Assembly: GCF_000002425.4 (NCBI RefSeq)
Contig: NC_037270.1
Coordinates: 954,117 to 1,018,116, forward strand
Reading direction: 5' to 3'
DNA length: 64,000 nucleotides
Source: Physcomitrium patens
Taxonomy: Eukaryota > Streptophyta > Bryopsida > Funariales > Funariaceae
The position numbers were made by a program, and so were the translations under genes. Under the pieces are notes generated by a model that saw only the letters and a program-made list of their open reading frames with translations, did no database searches and had not been told where the DNA came from. Of this stretch, positions 33,510 to 45,359 are shown one piece after another; the stretch's first letter is position 1; every line of letters starts with the position of its first letter.

Positions 33510-34860
33510 ATGTCAAAGTGGATTATAGATTCAGGTGCTACTAAGCACATGACACCATACAAGTATTCATTTAATACTTATGAAGAAATTCCAGCAACAA
33601 AAGTGTGGTTGGAAGACAATGGCATGGTATAAGCCATTGGAATTGGCTCCATTGTAGTAGAGATTATTGTGAAGGACCAAATGAAGAGGATCAGATTCAA
33701 AGAAGTCCTACATGTGCCAAAAATAAAGAAGAACCTCATTTCGGTGAGAAAACTTGTATCACATGGTTGTAAGATTTAATTTGACATGAATGGATGTTTT
33801 GTCAAGACATTGGATGGCCAACATGTTGTCAAAGGCCTTAGAGATGGAAATCTCTACTTCATCAATTACAAAAAGGTGAATGGAGTTGAAGTGGCAACAT
33901 TTGCTGATTTTCTAAAAGATCAAGACAAATTTGGAATTTGGCATCAACGACTTGGTCATTTGAATGCCAAATACATGAAGGAGCTCCAATCCATGGTAAG
34001 TGGCTTGGATCTTAGTCAATTCAGCCACAATACCATGATACTTGCTTGTGAAGGATGTATACAAGGCAAACAACAAAGGGCTTCATTTTCAAGTGGAGTT
34101 GCAACACGTGCAACAAAATTATTGGAGATTGTGCACTCAAATGTTTGTGGACCAATGAAGATACCATCAATTGGAGAAGCAAGGTACTTTGTTACATTCA
34201 TTATTGATTTCTCAAGAAAGGTGTGGATTTACATCATTAAAGCTAAGAGTGAATGTTTCTTAAAGTTTAAGGAGTTTAAGGATCTTGTAGAGAAACAATG
34301 TGAGTGCAAGATCAAAGTGTTGAGAACGGACAATGGAGGTGAATATATGTCAAAGCATTTTGATGATTTCATGAAGATTCAAGGTATTGCAAGACAGACC
34401 TCTACTCCTTACACTCCACAACAAAATGGAGTTGCTGAAAGAGCAAATCATACCATTGTGGAGATAGCAAGGAGTATGCTTCATACACAAAACCTTAGGC
34501 ATGAATATTGGGCGGAAGCTGTGGTAAATGTGGTGTACACAAGGAATAGGTGCCATACAAGTGTATTTACATCAATGACTCCACAAGTAGCTTGGAGTAG
34601 GAAGAAACCTTGTATTTCACACATGAGGATTTTTGGATGCATTGCTTATACAAAGGTACCAAATTGTATGAAGTCCAAACTTGATGCAAAAGGTACAAAA
34701 TGTGTATTTGTTGGATATTGTGAAGGCACCAAAGCATATAGGCTAATGTGTTTAGAAACCAAGAAGATCATCAAAAGTCGTAATGTAGAGTTTTTGGAGC
34801 ATAAAAGTACTTTTGAGCACTTAGAAGAGTCTCCAAGTGGGAGTAAAGGTGTGTTTGTGG
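33510..34860 (+). pseudogene. copia-1 protease and integrase
   Basis: The protease motif WIIDSGATKHMTPYK is near 33518-33562. A pre-integrase zinc module H-R-L-G-H-L ... CEGCIQGKQ runs at about 33940-34070. The integrase core from about 34120 contains DFSRKVWIYI, LRTDNGGEYMS and PYTPQQNGVAERANH, covering the catalytic D and E positions. It ends in the copia-typical GYCEGTKAYR block near 34713-34745. Integrase before RT is what separates copia from gypsy. Confidence 0.88.
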
Positions 34861-35060
34861 ACAGATCTTTAAGTTCAGCAAAGAAAGAAGAAGAAGAAGA
34901 TGATGATGATGACAATGAGGATGGAAGAAATAGAAATCAAGATCAAGAGCCAAAAAAGGTAAATGATAGTGTGCCTTCAATTAGTAGAACTAACAATGAA
35001 GACAATGAAGATATTGAAGGTGACGATGATGATGAAGAATATCAACCTTTGAGTGAGAAA
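34860..35060 (+). other. copia-1 acidic linker between integrase and RT
   Basis: A Glu/Asp-rich low-complexity coding stretch, including DDDDDNEDG and EGDDDDEEY, lies between integrase and RT. Copia-2 has an equivalent acidic stretch at about 41260-41400. On the minus strand it reads as poly-Ser/Leu frames, which are shadows. Confidence 0.75.
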
Positions 35061-35339
35061 AGACAAGCATTGAGGAAGAAGAAGGATGGAATTCAAGAAG
35101 AAGGGTCTTCTTCAAATGAAAGGAGATATCTTTTGAGAGAAAAAAAACGAAGTGGTGAATGGTGGAAGGACCACATCTTTCCTCAAGTAAGTGAAGAACA
35201 TGCTAATGTTGCACTTTTTGCTGATCTGTTGAGTTTATGTGATGCAATGAAGTCCACGGATGCATTGAAATAGGAGAATGCTATTGAAGAAGAATACAAA
35301 TCACTCATGGACCATGGAACATGGAAATTGACTCAACTT

Positions 35340-36770
35340 CTACTAAATTGATCTTCAATTGGTTGTAAGTGGGTGTTTAGAACCAAAAGGGATGCAATGG
35401 AAAATATTGTGAGATACAAGTCTAGATTAGTTTCCAAAGGCTACTCACAAGTTGCTGGCGTAGATTTCAATGAGACATTTACTCTCGTGGCCAAATTCAC
35501 CACTATTAGAACCATTGTGACAATTGGGGCAGCAATGGATTTGGAGATGCATCAAATGGATGTGAAGATGGCTTTCTTGAATAGAAGTTTGAAAGAAGAT
35601 ATCTACATGGATCAACCTCAAGGATTTATTGAAGAAGGTAAACAACACCTTGTTTGTAAGTTGAAGAAATCCTTGTATGGGCTAAAGCAATCACCAAGGG
35701 CATGGTACCAATGCATTGATACATTCTTTGTGACGGAAGGATTTGTAAGGAGTGAAGCTGATCATTCCTTATATGTGATGCATTCAAATGAGTTCATATT
35801 GATTGTCATCCTCTATGTTGATGATTTGATCATCTTAACTAATACATTGAAGATGATGGATTGGTTGAAGGCAAAGTTAGAAAAGGAGTATGAAATGAGT
35901 GATTTGAGAGAGCTTCACTATTGTTTAGGAGTGGAATTTATAAGAGATCGTGCTAAAAAGACTATTACAATGAGCCAAAGCAAGTACATTGAAGAAGTAT
36001 TGAAACGATTCAATATGGAGGAGTGTAAGCCTATTGGAACACCATTGGAGGCAAACTTGAAGTTGATGAAGCTCACGGATGAAGAGTTTGCTGAAGTTGA
36101 AGGTCAAATACAAGGTATTCTACACAAGGCAACAGTAGGTTCACTTATAGATGCAATGGTTGGCACAAGGGTGGATCTTGCATATGCGGTGAGTGTTGTG
36201 AGTCAATACTTGTCAAAGGCTAGACCAATCCATTGGACAACCATCAAAAGGATCATGAGGTACTTAAAAGGTACTTTGAACTTTAAATTATGCCTTGGAG
36301 GTGATAACATTAATTTGAATGGTTATTGTGATGCGGATTGGACTGGAGATGCAAATGATAGAAGGTCAGTGACGGGGTATGTATTCTTTGTTGGAGTGGG
36401 AGAAATTTCATGGAATTGCAAGAGACAACCAACAATTGTAAAGTCAACAATGGAGGCAGAGTATATTGGAGTAAGCCATGATGCAATGGAGGCAATATGG
36501 TTAAGACAACTTTTGGAGGATATTGGAGATGTGCAAATGGAAGCAACTCCAATGAAGTGTGACAATTAAGGATGTCTTGAATTTGCAAAGAATCCAAAGC
36601 ATCATTCAAGGACCAAGCACATTGACATTCAACATCACTTTATAAGAGAGAAGATTGAAATGGGAGTGATTGATATGAAGTATTATACAAAAGAGGACAA
36701 GCTTGCTAATTTGTTGACAAAGGCATTAATAAAGGATAGAGACCACATGTTGACAAAGGTATTAGGCTTA
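35340..36770 (+). pseudogene. copia-1 reverse transcriptase and RNase H
   Basis: RT has RLVSKGYSQVAGVDFNETF, MDVKMAFLN, the KKSLYGLKQSPRAWY motif and the YVDD catalytic box at 35813-35824. RNase H has YCDADWTGDANDRRSVTGYV near 36325-36380 and STMEAEYIGVSHDAMEAIWL near 36443-36500. It ends with HIDIQHHFIREKI-type sequence near 36620-36660, followed by the polypurine tract. Confidence 0.9.
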
Positions 36771-36790
36771 AAAGGCATTTGACTAATAGC

Positions 36791-36800
36791 AAAGTGGGAG
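36791..36800 (+). promoter_or_regulatory. copia-1 polypurine tract
   Basis: AAAGTGGGAG lies directly before the 3' LTR and is identical to the tract in copia-2 (43133-43142). Confidence 0.8.
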
Positions 36801-37293
36801 TGTTAAAACAAAAGTAGAAAATATTACCTTGTATTAGATATTACCTTAGGTAAGTTGTTAGTGGTCAAAGGTTTGACTCTTGGTAGATGATAAGGATATG
36901 GAATAGATATAGGACGAAGTCATGGACCAAGAGTCAAAATCAAAAGGATAAAGTATTAACAAGAGAATATCCGAAGACTAAGTATGAATCATTAGTGTGT
37001 GTCATAGGATACCCTCGTAGTTCGTGAGATGCCAAAGGATCTTATGAGCATGTGTGTAAGACGTAAGACTAATTAGTATTGGACATAGAATACTTATGGG
37101 ACTCGTGAGATGCCAAAAGGATCCTAGGGCCATGTTTGTAAATGTTAAGTAACAGACGTTGTCTTTTAGGGCAGCAACTACCACCTATAAGTAATGGGTG
37201 TTGGAAGTGAGAGATATCTTACTCCATACTCTCTTTGTGTGCAACCTTGCTGATGCTAAGTATTGTATCTTCTATGTACTTATTTTCTTAATA
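36801..37293 (+). repeat. copia-1 3' LTR
   Basis: 493 bp, equal in length to the 5' LTR and about 92% identical by eye, with the same two 81-bp tandem units. It is followed by GGAAT (37294-37298), then C resumes. Confidence 0.9.
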
Positions 37294-37298
37294 GGAAT

Positions 37299-37671
37299 AT
37301 CGTTGAACTCTAATAAATATCAATTTGGTATTTCGTCTAGAAAACTCTTGGGACACATTGTGTCTAGATATGATAGTGCCACTGATCGAGATAAAATTTA
37401 GCATATAATGAACTTGCCAAGACGAGAGTTAATATTGAGTGTTTGTGATTTCATCGGCCATGTCAATTATTATTAACGATTTATTCATTTATTTGTAGTC
37501 CTCTGTCAACCTCTAACTAATCTTTTAAAGAAACCTCTGTTGTATGGGACGAGTCCAATTTGGACCAAGGAGTGTATAGTGACATTTGAATAATTGAAGC
37601 AAAAATTGATATCTGCACCAATATTAATGGCCTTTTGTTGGACAAAGCTATTTTATGTGTATGTGATTGCT
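37299..37671 (+). pseudogene. C reverse transcriptase end and RNase H start
   Basis: The text SLNSNKYQFGISSRKLLGHIV resumes the C RT from before copia-1. RNase H begins near 37610 and is cut by A3 at 37671. It resumes at 49033 with VDASNVVIGS. Confidence 0.75.
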
Positions 37672-38272
37672 TGTTTTACTTATTTCAAAAGAAACCTCCT
37701 AGAATGAATCCATATAGGGGGATTCAAACATAAGGAATGACTAGTTGCTTAAGTGTTCACGTTAGGGTCACACAATCAATTACCTCCTGAATGTATCCTC
37801 TCTATTTCCAATCTTTGAATACACAAGAAAACTATAATCTCTTCCTTCACCTTATCGGTCTCTTCCTTATAGTAATTCAATCATACCAATAACTACTATT
37901 TCTATCAATATATTCACCCTCATAATCTCCAACTGTAATGCTATGCCCTCACAGCTTTCAGCACACAATTACCGTCATTCCAGTCACTGGAATTCTTCAC
38001 AAAGAACTGCCATTCATATTACGGTGTTTCACACAAACACAAACTCATTCTCTCTGTTGAACTACAATCAAATTTCAGCATTCAATCTTTCTTCTTCACA
38101 AATAATACCAATCAAATTTCCATTCCATAATTCACTTCATAATATTCAAAAACTCTCAATCTTCTTATTCAAAGAAAATCACAAACAAAAGAAAAGAATT
38201 AGCACCAAGCTTACCTCGGCTCACACTATCACAGCAATGGCCCTCAGCTCATGACTATCACAGTCTGGCACC
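37672..38272 (-). repeat. A3 3' LTR, outer part
   Basis: It begins TGTGATTGCTTG on the plus strand, matching 48242 onward, and runs to the copia-2 junction. The LTR continues at 43449-43628. The two parts total about 780 bp, against 791 bp for the intact 5' LTR. Confidence 0.85.
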
Positions 38273-38576
38273 TATTGAAGAACAGCAAGTACTTGCTTAG
38301 TTACAACCACATAAAGTTTAAGCATAGTATGTTGCTAATAGTAAAAAAACAGCAAAGAGGTAAAGTAAGTTATTATGGTGGTACCGAGGCTTTACTAAGA
38401 AGAGGTAGAAACAAATATAATATCAAATAGATGTAAGTTGCCTCATTGGTAAGCAAATCACCACCTATAAGTAAAGAGTGTTGGAAGTAAGAATCATCTT
38501 CCTACACACTTCTATTAGAATACAATACTTGCTGATGCTAAGTGTTTGTAGCCTTTAAACTTTTTTTTCTTCAATA
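38273..38576 (+). repeat. copia-2 5' LTR
   Basis: 304 bp with inverted ends TATTGAAG and CTTCAATA. The start is fixed by the GCACC duplication and by the polypurine tract before the 3' copy. Confidence 0.9.
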
Positions 38577-38594
38577 GGTTATGGACCCACTCAC
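38577..38594 (+). promoter_or_regulatory. copia-2 primer-binding site (half-tRNA type)
   Basis: GGTTATGGACCCACTCAC, identical over 18 nt to copia-1, although the LTRs of the two elements have diverged widely. It is complementary to the anticodon arm of initiator tRNA-Met with one mismatch in 14. Confidence 0.65.
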
Positions 38595-39054
38595 ATTTTC
38601 TTGAGTGTCTTTTGAAGTCTTTGAAGTATTTTATTTTGTAAGTGTGGAATAGATCAAGTTGTTGTTGTTGATGTTAGGCATTAAAAGTACCTAACTTTCA
38701 GATTTAGATCTAGATTTAGATCTTGGTTTGCTCTTATTTGTAGTTAAGAGCATTTTGGTGTTGATGGTTGATTTATCACATAAAGTTGCTTATTTTGCTT
38801 TATACGCCTCTTTTGGTATATAGAGGTGACTTGTGAATATAAGAGAGATATTAGAGTGACAATTAAGATTTGGAAAGGTCACCAGATTTGTGAGAAGCCT
38901 TAGAAGTGAAGTTGAGAGTGTTTTTGAGAATAAAAATACTAGTTTGTTCACAAAGAAAGATTATGTAATTCTAAGGCAGCTAAACCTTCTTGCTGATTTT
39001 AAGAGCATTAGGACTTCTTCTTACAACCTTTGTTGATACAACTCTGCCTTAGAC

Positions 39055-39790
39055 ATGGCTTCAAGTGAGGGTGAAGGCTTGAGAGTTATTGAGAAGTTTA
39101 GAAGTAAAAATTTCTACCATTGGAAGATCAAAATGGAGCTTTTGTTGGCATCTTTGGATCTTTGGAATATTGTAGATGAAAGTGAAGAGGCTCCAAGCAA
39201 AGATGCTGATATGAAGGAAAAGAAGGAGTTCAAACATCGTAAAAAGAAGGCTTTTGGGTTGATTGTAACAAATGTCGATGAAGCCAACTTCTCTCACATG
39301 ATCTCTTGCAAAGGACCAGTGGAAGCATGGAAGACTCTTTGCAATATCTATGAGAGCAAGAAATTATCCAACATCATTTATACAAGGAGGAAGTTCTTCA
39401 CTTGTAAAATGGAAGAAGGTGAAGATCTCATGGCTCATGTCAATAAGGTAAAGGCTCTTGCAAACCAACTAGCAATTGTTGACAAGCCTTTAGAAGAAAG
39501 TGATACTGTCATGATCTTGCTAATGAGCCTTCCCGAATCCTACAACTACCTTATTGTGGCATTCGAGTCCATCAAGGTAAAAGAACTTACAATGGACTAT
39601 GTGACGGCAAGACTTGCCCATGAAGTAACCAAGAAAAAAGAAAAAGAGCCCCAAAGTGAAGTTTCAGCATTGTATTCACGTCAAGGCAAGGGCAACTATC
39701 CAAATCAATGAGGTAATATCAAATCTTGCTTCATTTGTGGCAAAATAGGCCATTTTTCTCGAAATTGCTACAAAGGCAAAAAGATAAAGA
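39055..39790 (+). pseudogene. copia-2 gag
   Basis: It starts MASSEGEGLRVIEKFRSKNF at 39055. The UBN2-type body includes KTLCNIYESKKLSNI and MSLPESYNYLIVAFESIKV. A CCHC knuckle CFICGKIGHFSRNC lies near 39727-39768. Broken. Confidence 0.85.
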
Positions 39791-39869
39791 AGGAGAATGC
39801 AAATAGTGTGCAAGATGAATTTGGAGGACAAGATTATGCATTCACGGCAACAAATGGAACCTCTATGGC

Positions 39870-41180
39870 TTCCATGTCAAGATGGATTGTGGATTCAGGT
39901 TGTTCCAAGCATATGACACCTTATAAGTGTTCATTTGATACTTATGAAGCTATTCCAATATCAAAAGTAGTGTTGGCAGATAGTAGTACATGTAAAGCCA
40001 TTGGAATTGGCTCTATTATGGTAGAGGTGGTTGTGAATGGACAAACCAATCGGATCAGACCCAAAAACGTCCTTCATGTGCCTAAGATGGAGCAAAACCT
40101 TCTTTCAATGAATAAACTTGTAATGGAAGATTTTAAAGTTTAATTTGACATGAATGGATGTTTTGTTAGATCATTGAATGGAGACAAGGTCTTCAAAGGC
40201 TTGAAAGAAGGAAATTTATACTACCTCATTTGTAAGAAGGTGAATGGAGTAGAAGTAGCTGGATTTACTGAGTTTACATCAAATAAAGACACGTTAAATA
40301 TATGATATCGTCGCCTTGGCCATTTGAATGTGAAGAGCATGAAAGAGCTTAAGACCATGGTAAGTGGCTTAGATCTTAGAAATACAAGCCAAAATGTAAA
40401 ACAACTTGCATGTGAATGATGCATATAAGGCAAACAACAAAGGGCCTCATTTCCAAGGAGTGTAGGAACACGTGCTATCAAATTGTTGGAGATTGTCCAT
40501 TCAAATATATGTGGACCTATGAAAAATACAAGTATTGGAAGATCAAGGTATTTCCTTACTTTCATTGATGATTATTCAAGAAAGATTTGGATCTATATTC
40601 TTAAAGCCAAGAGTGAATTCTTTTGGAGGTTTAAGGAGTTTAAAGCACTTGTTGAAAAACAAACTGAATGCAAGATCAAGGTGCTACATACAGACAATGG
40701 AAGTGAGTACATGTCTAAGTAATTTGATGTTTATTTGAAGAATGAAGGAATTGCTAGATAAACCACAACTTCGTACACTCCACAACAAAATGGTGTTGCT
40801 GAAAAGATAAATCGAACCATTGTAGAGATGGCAAGGAGTATGTTACATGCTCAAAACCTTGGCTATGAATTTTGGACGGAAGCTGTGGTGAATATAGTAT
40901 ATACAAGAAATAGATGTCCAACAAGTACTCTTGCATTAATGACACCACAAGAAGCATGGAGTGGTAGACAACCTTGCATTTCCCATATGAGGACCTTTGG
41001 TTGCATTGCATATGCAAAAACACCTGATTGTATGAGGTCCAAACTTGATGCAAAAGGTACAAAGTGTGTGTTTCTTGGTTATTGTGAAGGTACTAAGGCA
41101 TATAGGCTAATGTGCTTGGAAACCAAGAAGATCATCAAAAGTCGTGATGTTGTGTTCTTAGAGCATAAGAGAGCTTGTGA
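39870..41180 (+). pseudogene. copia-2 protease and integrase
   Basis: The protease motif WIVDSGCSKHMTPYK is near 39884-39928. A pre-integrase zinc region lies near 40300-40445. The integrase core includes IDDYSRKIWIYI, LHTDNGSEYMS and PYTPQQNGV-type wording at about 40480-40830. It ends with the GYCEGTKAYR block near 41078-41110. Family as copia-1; decayed. Confidence 0.85.
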
Positions 41181-41689
41181 GCACTTGGAGATGTGTCCAA
41201 ATGGGAGTAATGGTGTGTTTGTGGATACATCTTTGGATTCAGCAAAGAAACAAGAAGATGAAGACAATGAACATGATGAAGATGAAAAGCCAAAGAAGGT
41301 TGAAAATATGAAGGCTCCTATAATTGATAGGACTAGCAATGAAAGAAATGAAGATGTTGAAGATTGGGATGATGACAATGATGAAGACTTCCAACCATTG
41401 AGTGAGAAATGACAAGGTTTAAGAATTGGAAAAGAACAAGGTGAATGTTCTTCAATCAATGAAAGGAGATATCTTTTGAGAGAAAGAAGGCAACATGGCG
41501 AATGGTGGAAGGATCACATCTTCCCTCAAGTAAGTGAAGAAAATACAAATGTTGCTCTTCTTGCTGATCCATTGTCTTTGTGTGATGCTATGAAGTATGA
41601 AGATGCAATCAAGTAGGAGAAGGCTATGGAAGAAAAGTACCAATCTCTTATGGACAATGGTACATGGAAATTGGCACCTCTTCCACCAA

Positions 41690-43110
41690 ATCGATCTAGT
41701 GTTAGTTGTAAATGGGTGTTTAGGACTAAAAGAGATGCAATGGGTGTGGTGGTAAGGCACAAGGCAAGATTAGTTGCCAAAAGATACTCACAAGTTACTG
41801 GAATTGATTTCAATGAGACTTATGCACCCGTTGCCAAATTCACCACCATAAGGACCATTGTAGTAATAGGGGCAGCAATGGATTTGGAAATACACTAAAT
41901 GAATGTAAAGACGGCCTTTTTGAATGGAGAATTGTAAGAAGACATCTATATGGACCAACTTCAAGGATTTGTACAAAAAGGCAAAGAACATCTTGTTTGT
42001 AAATTGAAAAAATCTTTGTATGGATTGAAACAATTACCAAGGGCATGGTACCAACAAATTGACACCTTCTTTATCAATGAAGGATTTGTAAGGAGTGAAG
42101 GTGATCATTCATTGTATGTGATGCAATCTAGAGAGTTCTTGTTGATTGTAATCCTCTATGTTGATGATTTGATCATCTTGGCTAACAATATGGAAAAGAT
42201 GGATTGAATGAAGGCCAAATTAGAGAAGGAATATGAGATGAGTGATTTGGGAGAATTGCACTATTGCTTGGGAGTAGAATTTGTAAGAGATCGTGGTAAC
42301 AAGACCATTACAATGAGCCAAACAAAGTACATTGAAGAAGTGTTGAAACGATTCAACATGGAGGAGTGCAAGCCCATTGGAACACCCTTGGAGGCAAATT
42401 TGAAGTTGATGGAGCTCACGGATGAGGACTTTGCACAAGTTGAACGTGAGATGCAAAGTATTCCATACAAAGCAGCAGAAAGGTCATTCATGTATGCAAT
42501 GGTGGCTACAAGAGTGGATCTTGCGTTGCAGTGAGTGTTGTAAGCCAATACATGTCTAAGGCTGGACCAATGCATTGGAAAATAGTAAAGAGGATTTTGA
42601 GGTACTTAAAATGCACAAAAGACTTCAAATTATGCCTTGGTGGTAAAGACATTGACTTGTAAGGTTATTGTGATGCCGATTGGGTTGGAGATGTAAATGA
42701 TAGAAGATCCACAATGGGATATGTACTCTTCATTTGAGTGAGAGCCATTTCATGGAATTGCAAGAGACAACCTACTATTGCAAGATCAACAATGGAGGCA
42801 GAGTATATGGCAGCAAGCTATTGTGCAATGGAGGCCTGTTAGATAAGGCAACTCTTAGAAGACATTGGTCTAATGCAACTAGAAGCAACTTCCATTATGT
42901 GTGACAATCAAAGATGTCTTGCATTTGCAAAGAATCCAAAGCATCATTCAAAGACCAAGCATATTGATGTTCAACATCATTTCATATGAGAGAAGATTGA
43001 AGATGGAATAATAGGTATGAAGTATGGTGCTACAAATGACATGCTTGTTGATGTGCTTACAAAGGCATTAGTTAAGGGTAGACATCATGACTTGATTCAA
43101 AGATTATGAT
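41690..43110 (+). pseudogene. copia-2 reverse transcriptase and RNase H
   Basis: RT blocks are FRTKRDAMGVVVRHKARLVA, FNETYAPVAKFTTIRT and KKSLYGLKQLPRAWY, with a YVDD box at 42156-42167. RNase H traces are CDADWVGD near 42670-42695 and STMEAEYMAAS near 42785-42820. The last block runs up to the polypurine tract at 43133-43142. Confidence 0.87.
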
Positions 43111-43142
43111 TAAAAGCCTTTTGAATATTAGGAAAGTGGGAG

Positions 43143-43443
43143 TATTGAAGAACAGCAAGTACTTAATTAGTTACAACCACATAAAGTTTAAGAATAGTAT
43201 GTTGCTAATAGTAAAAAGGTAGCAAAGAGGTAAAGTAAGTTATTATGGTGGTACCGAGGCTTTACTAAGAAGAGGTAGAAATAGATGTAATATCAAATGG
43301 ATGGAAGTTGCCTCGTTGGTAAGCTAACTACTATAAGTAAAGAGTATTGGAAGGAAGAATTATTTTCCTCCACACTTCTAGTAGAGTATAATACTTGCTG
43401 ATGCTAAGTATTTGTAGCCTTTAGACTTCTTTTTTCTTCAATA
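43143..43443 (+). repeat. copia-2 3' LTR
   Basis: 301 bp, preceded by AAAGTGGGAG and followed by the GCACC duplication, after which the A3 LTR text CTTAATTAACTTC resumes. Confidence 0.9.
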
Positions 43444-43448
43444 GCACC

Positions 43449-43628
43449 TTAATTAACTTCTATACTTCCTATATACTTTCCCCTGATTCTCCTGATTCCA
43501 ACCGTAATTCTGTAATTAACCACTTTTAATAACTAAATCACTCATCCGTCCTCTTGAATTTTCTATTATATGGACTATTAATATATTTTACCAATATCTT
43601 TCAAAAATGAATTAATATCTATTTTATA
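43449..43628 (-). repeat. A3 3' LTR, inner part
   Basis: This continues the LTR after copia-2 (TTAATTAACTTCTATACTTCC, matching 48854 onward). It ends at ...CTATTTTATA, opposite a polypurine tract (GGAGTAGGGC on the minus strand, 43631-43640). Confidence 0.8.
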
Positions 43629-43640
43629 TAGCCCTACTCC

Positions 43641-44200
43641 TATCTGTGCATTGTCCTCGCTAATCTTCAATCGATACCTATCTAAAAATTATCTAACAAA
43701 ACTCTACAAAAATTACGATCCCTCTAGCCTATCTAATTAATCAATTGTCGCAGTATTTGTTATTGGTTCTACCGATTCCAGTTCCAACTGCAAATCTTCT
43801 TCTTCTTCCTCTAGTCCATCGATTCAATTATCAACTAGTTTGAGAGATCTTCATTATACTCATCCAGTACATGGACTTAAGCATCCAGTTTCAAGATTTG
43901 GACATCTCAAAGTTCCAATTATTACCATTGCTGACTCATCTATTCTGAAACATCTTCAATCGATACTTATGACTAGCTCTTCATTGTTAACTCTTAACTG
44001 GAACTACTATTCTTAAAAACATAAGAATTACAAGAAAATGGCACTCCAGCCAATCCAAAACAATACCACAGAATGACTTTAACTAGTGCCCCACTCCTAT
44101 TCTTTTACTATCTGGTGATAATGACAACATGTTTTCCATACTGTCTGTGAAAGGTAATCAAAAGTAATCTTTCTTGGTAGCCGCATTAAGTTTTTGGAAA
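43641..44200 (-). other. A3 tail between RT start and 3' LTR
   Basis: About 560 bp of decayed sequence on the minus strand, with a Glu-rich coding-like stretch (plus-strand CTTCTTCTTCTTCC near 43796-43809) that may be the end of an extra-ORF region comparable with A1 11430-12560. No pol domain is visible here. Confidence 0.45.
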
Positions 44201-44202
44201 TC

Positions 44203-45330
44203 CTAACAAAATTGGATTTTTCCATGATTCTTCGGTACCATCACGATTGATGACACCCATGCACTATGCGGAACAGGATAAATAAAACCCATGTTGAGAA
44301 GTTTATCCAATTTCTCTTTCATTAAAAAGAAATATTTTGAGTTATGCTGGTGTGGTCTTTGACGAATTGGAGTAACACCCTCTTCCAAATTAATCTGGTG
44401 CTCACACACGTCAACTGGAATCTCTTTCAAATCCGCATATGACCACACAAAGGAAGATTTATGACAGATGAAAAACTATTTTTAAGCATCCAATTCTATA
44501 CCCATAATATTGGCATATATTTTAATTAGTTGTGGCGTTTCGTTGGTGCCTAGGTTAATAGATTGACACACAGGGTCTTCAACAATCTCTCATTTAATTA
44601 TCTTCTCCTGATCTGAATATCTTGTATTATCCAACATATGAAAACCACCCAAATCTGGTTCCAATGTGTTGACTCTATTGACTGTGGAACTGTTCATCCA
44701 TTCGGTAATAGCATGATCCGAGTTAGTCGCATCCTCCTGATATAGTAAATATTTGCCGAAACTTCCACATTGGTAGACTCCTACCTTTGGTGTTGAAGTG
44801 TTTTGTCCTACTTCAAATTGTGGTGAACCTATAGCATCGGCATCATCCTCAATTGATTGACTCTCATTGTCCGATGTAAATTCTGATTTTGGCAATTGAG
44901 ATTTTTCATGATATTGTATCGGATACATCTGTAAAACAATCTGGTCCTGACCTTTTCCAATTGTCAATGTGCCTCGGCCCCAATCATTCTTAATTTTGGC
45001 TTGATAAAGCCAAGGTCTGCCCAATAAAATGGGATACGATAACATAGAACTCTATGATCAAAATACAATATAATCGATTTTGTATGTCAATCCCACAATT
45101 ATAGTGGCAATATTTCGTAAGATTTCCATTATCTTTATCCGACTATAATCTGCCATTCCCAAGACCAATGTCGTAGGTAGCAATTGCTTTAGATCCAAGT
45201 CCTCCATTGTATCCGTGTTCATTAAATTCACACTGGAACCACCATCGACTTGTATCTCTGGAATTAAAATACCATCGATTGATACATTGATTGTTGGTGA
45301 TCCCGGATCTGGGTTTAAGCTAACCTCATG
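44203..45330 (-). pseudogene. A3 protease and start of reverse transcriptase
   Basis: On the minus strand a protease-like block reads DGGSSVNLMN near 45220-45250. Then come KIDYIV- and GRPWLYQAKIKNDWGRGTL-type text at about 44960-45080. A pre-RT block with LKEIPVDVCEHQINLEEGV and the first RT residues (MGFIYPVPHSAW) lies at about 44240-44440. Parallel to A1 1550-2600. Confidence 0.7.
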
Positions 45331-45359
45331 AATTTCTTTAGTATGGGATCTTCGTCATA

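Larger units (their letters stand above)
31608..37293 (+). mobile_element. copia-1: Ty1/copia retrotransposon
   Basis: A full-length 5.7-kb element with two 493-bp LTRs (31608-32100 and 36801-37293) and the domain order gag, protease, integrase, RT, RNase H that defines Ty1/copia. Flanking 5-mers are GGGAT (31603-31607) and GGAAT (37294-37298). The primer site follows the LTR directly, and a polypurine tract AAAGTGGGAG precedes the 3' LTR. By hand count the LTRs agree at about 92%. It looks almost whole, with about half a dozen breaks. It sits inside the RT region of C and belongs to the same family as copia-2. Confidence 0.93.
38273..43443 (+). mobile_element. copia-2: Ty1/copia retrotransposon
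   Basis: A 5.2-kb element inserted in the A3 3' LTR, with LTRs of 304 bp (38273-38576) and 301 bp (43143-43443). It has a perfect 5-bp duplication GCACC (38268-38272 and 43444-43448). The LTR ends are TATTGAAG...CTTCAATA. The coding region is from the same family as copia-1, but the LTRs are largely different apart from the shared GCTGATGCTAAGT block and primer site. LTRs are about 92% identical by eye. More broken than copia-1, with roughly fifteen breaks. Confidence 0.92.

Noticed and set aside
34646-34980. Poly-Ser and Leu-rich minus-strand frames
   Set aside because: They are shadows of the acidic linker of copia-1. The same effect appears in copia-2 near 41079-41459.
37943-38254. 103-codon plus-strand frame before copia-2
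   Set aside because: It lies in the A3 3' LTR, antisense to the element, and the matching part of the 5' LTR (about 48510-48830) shows no sign of coding constraint.
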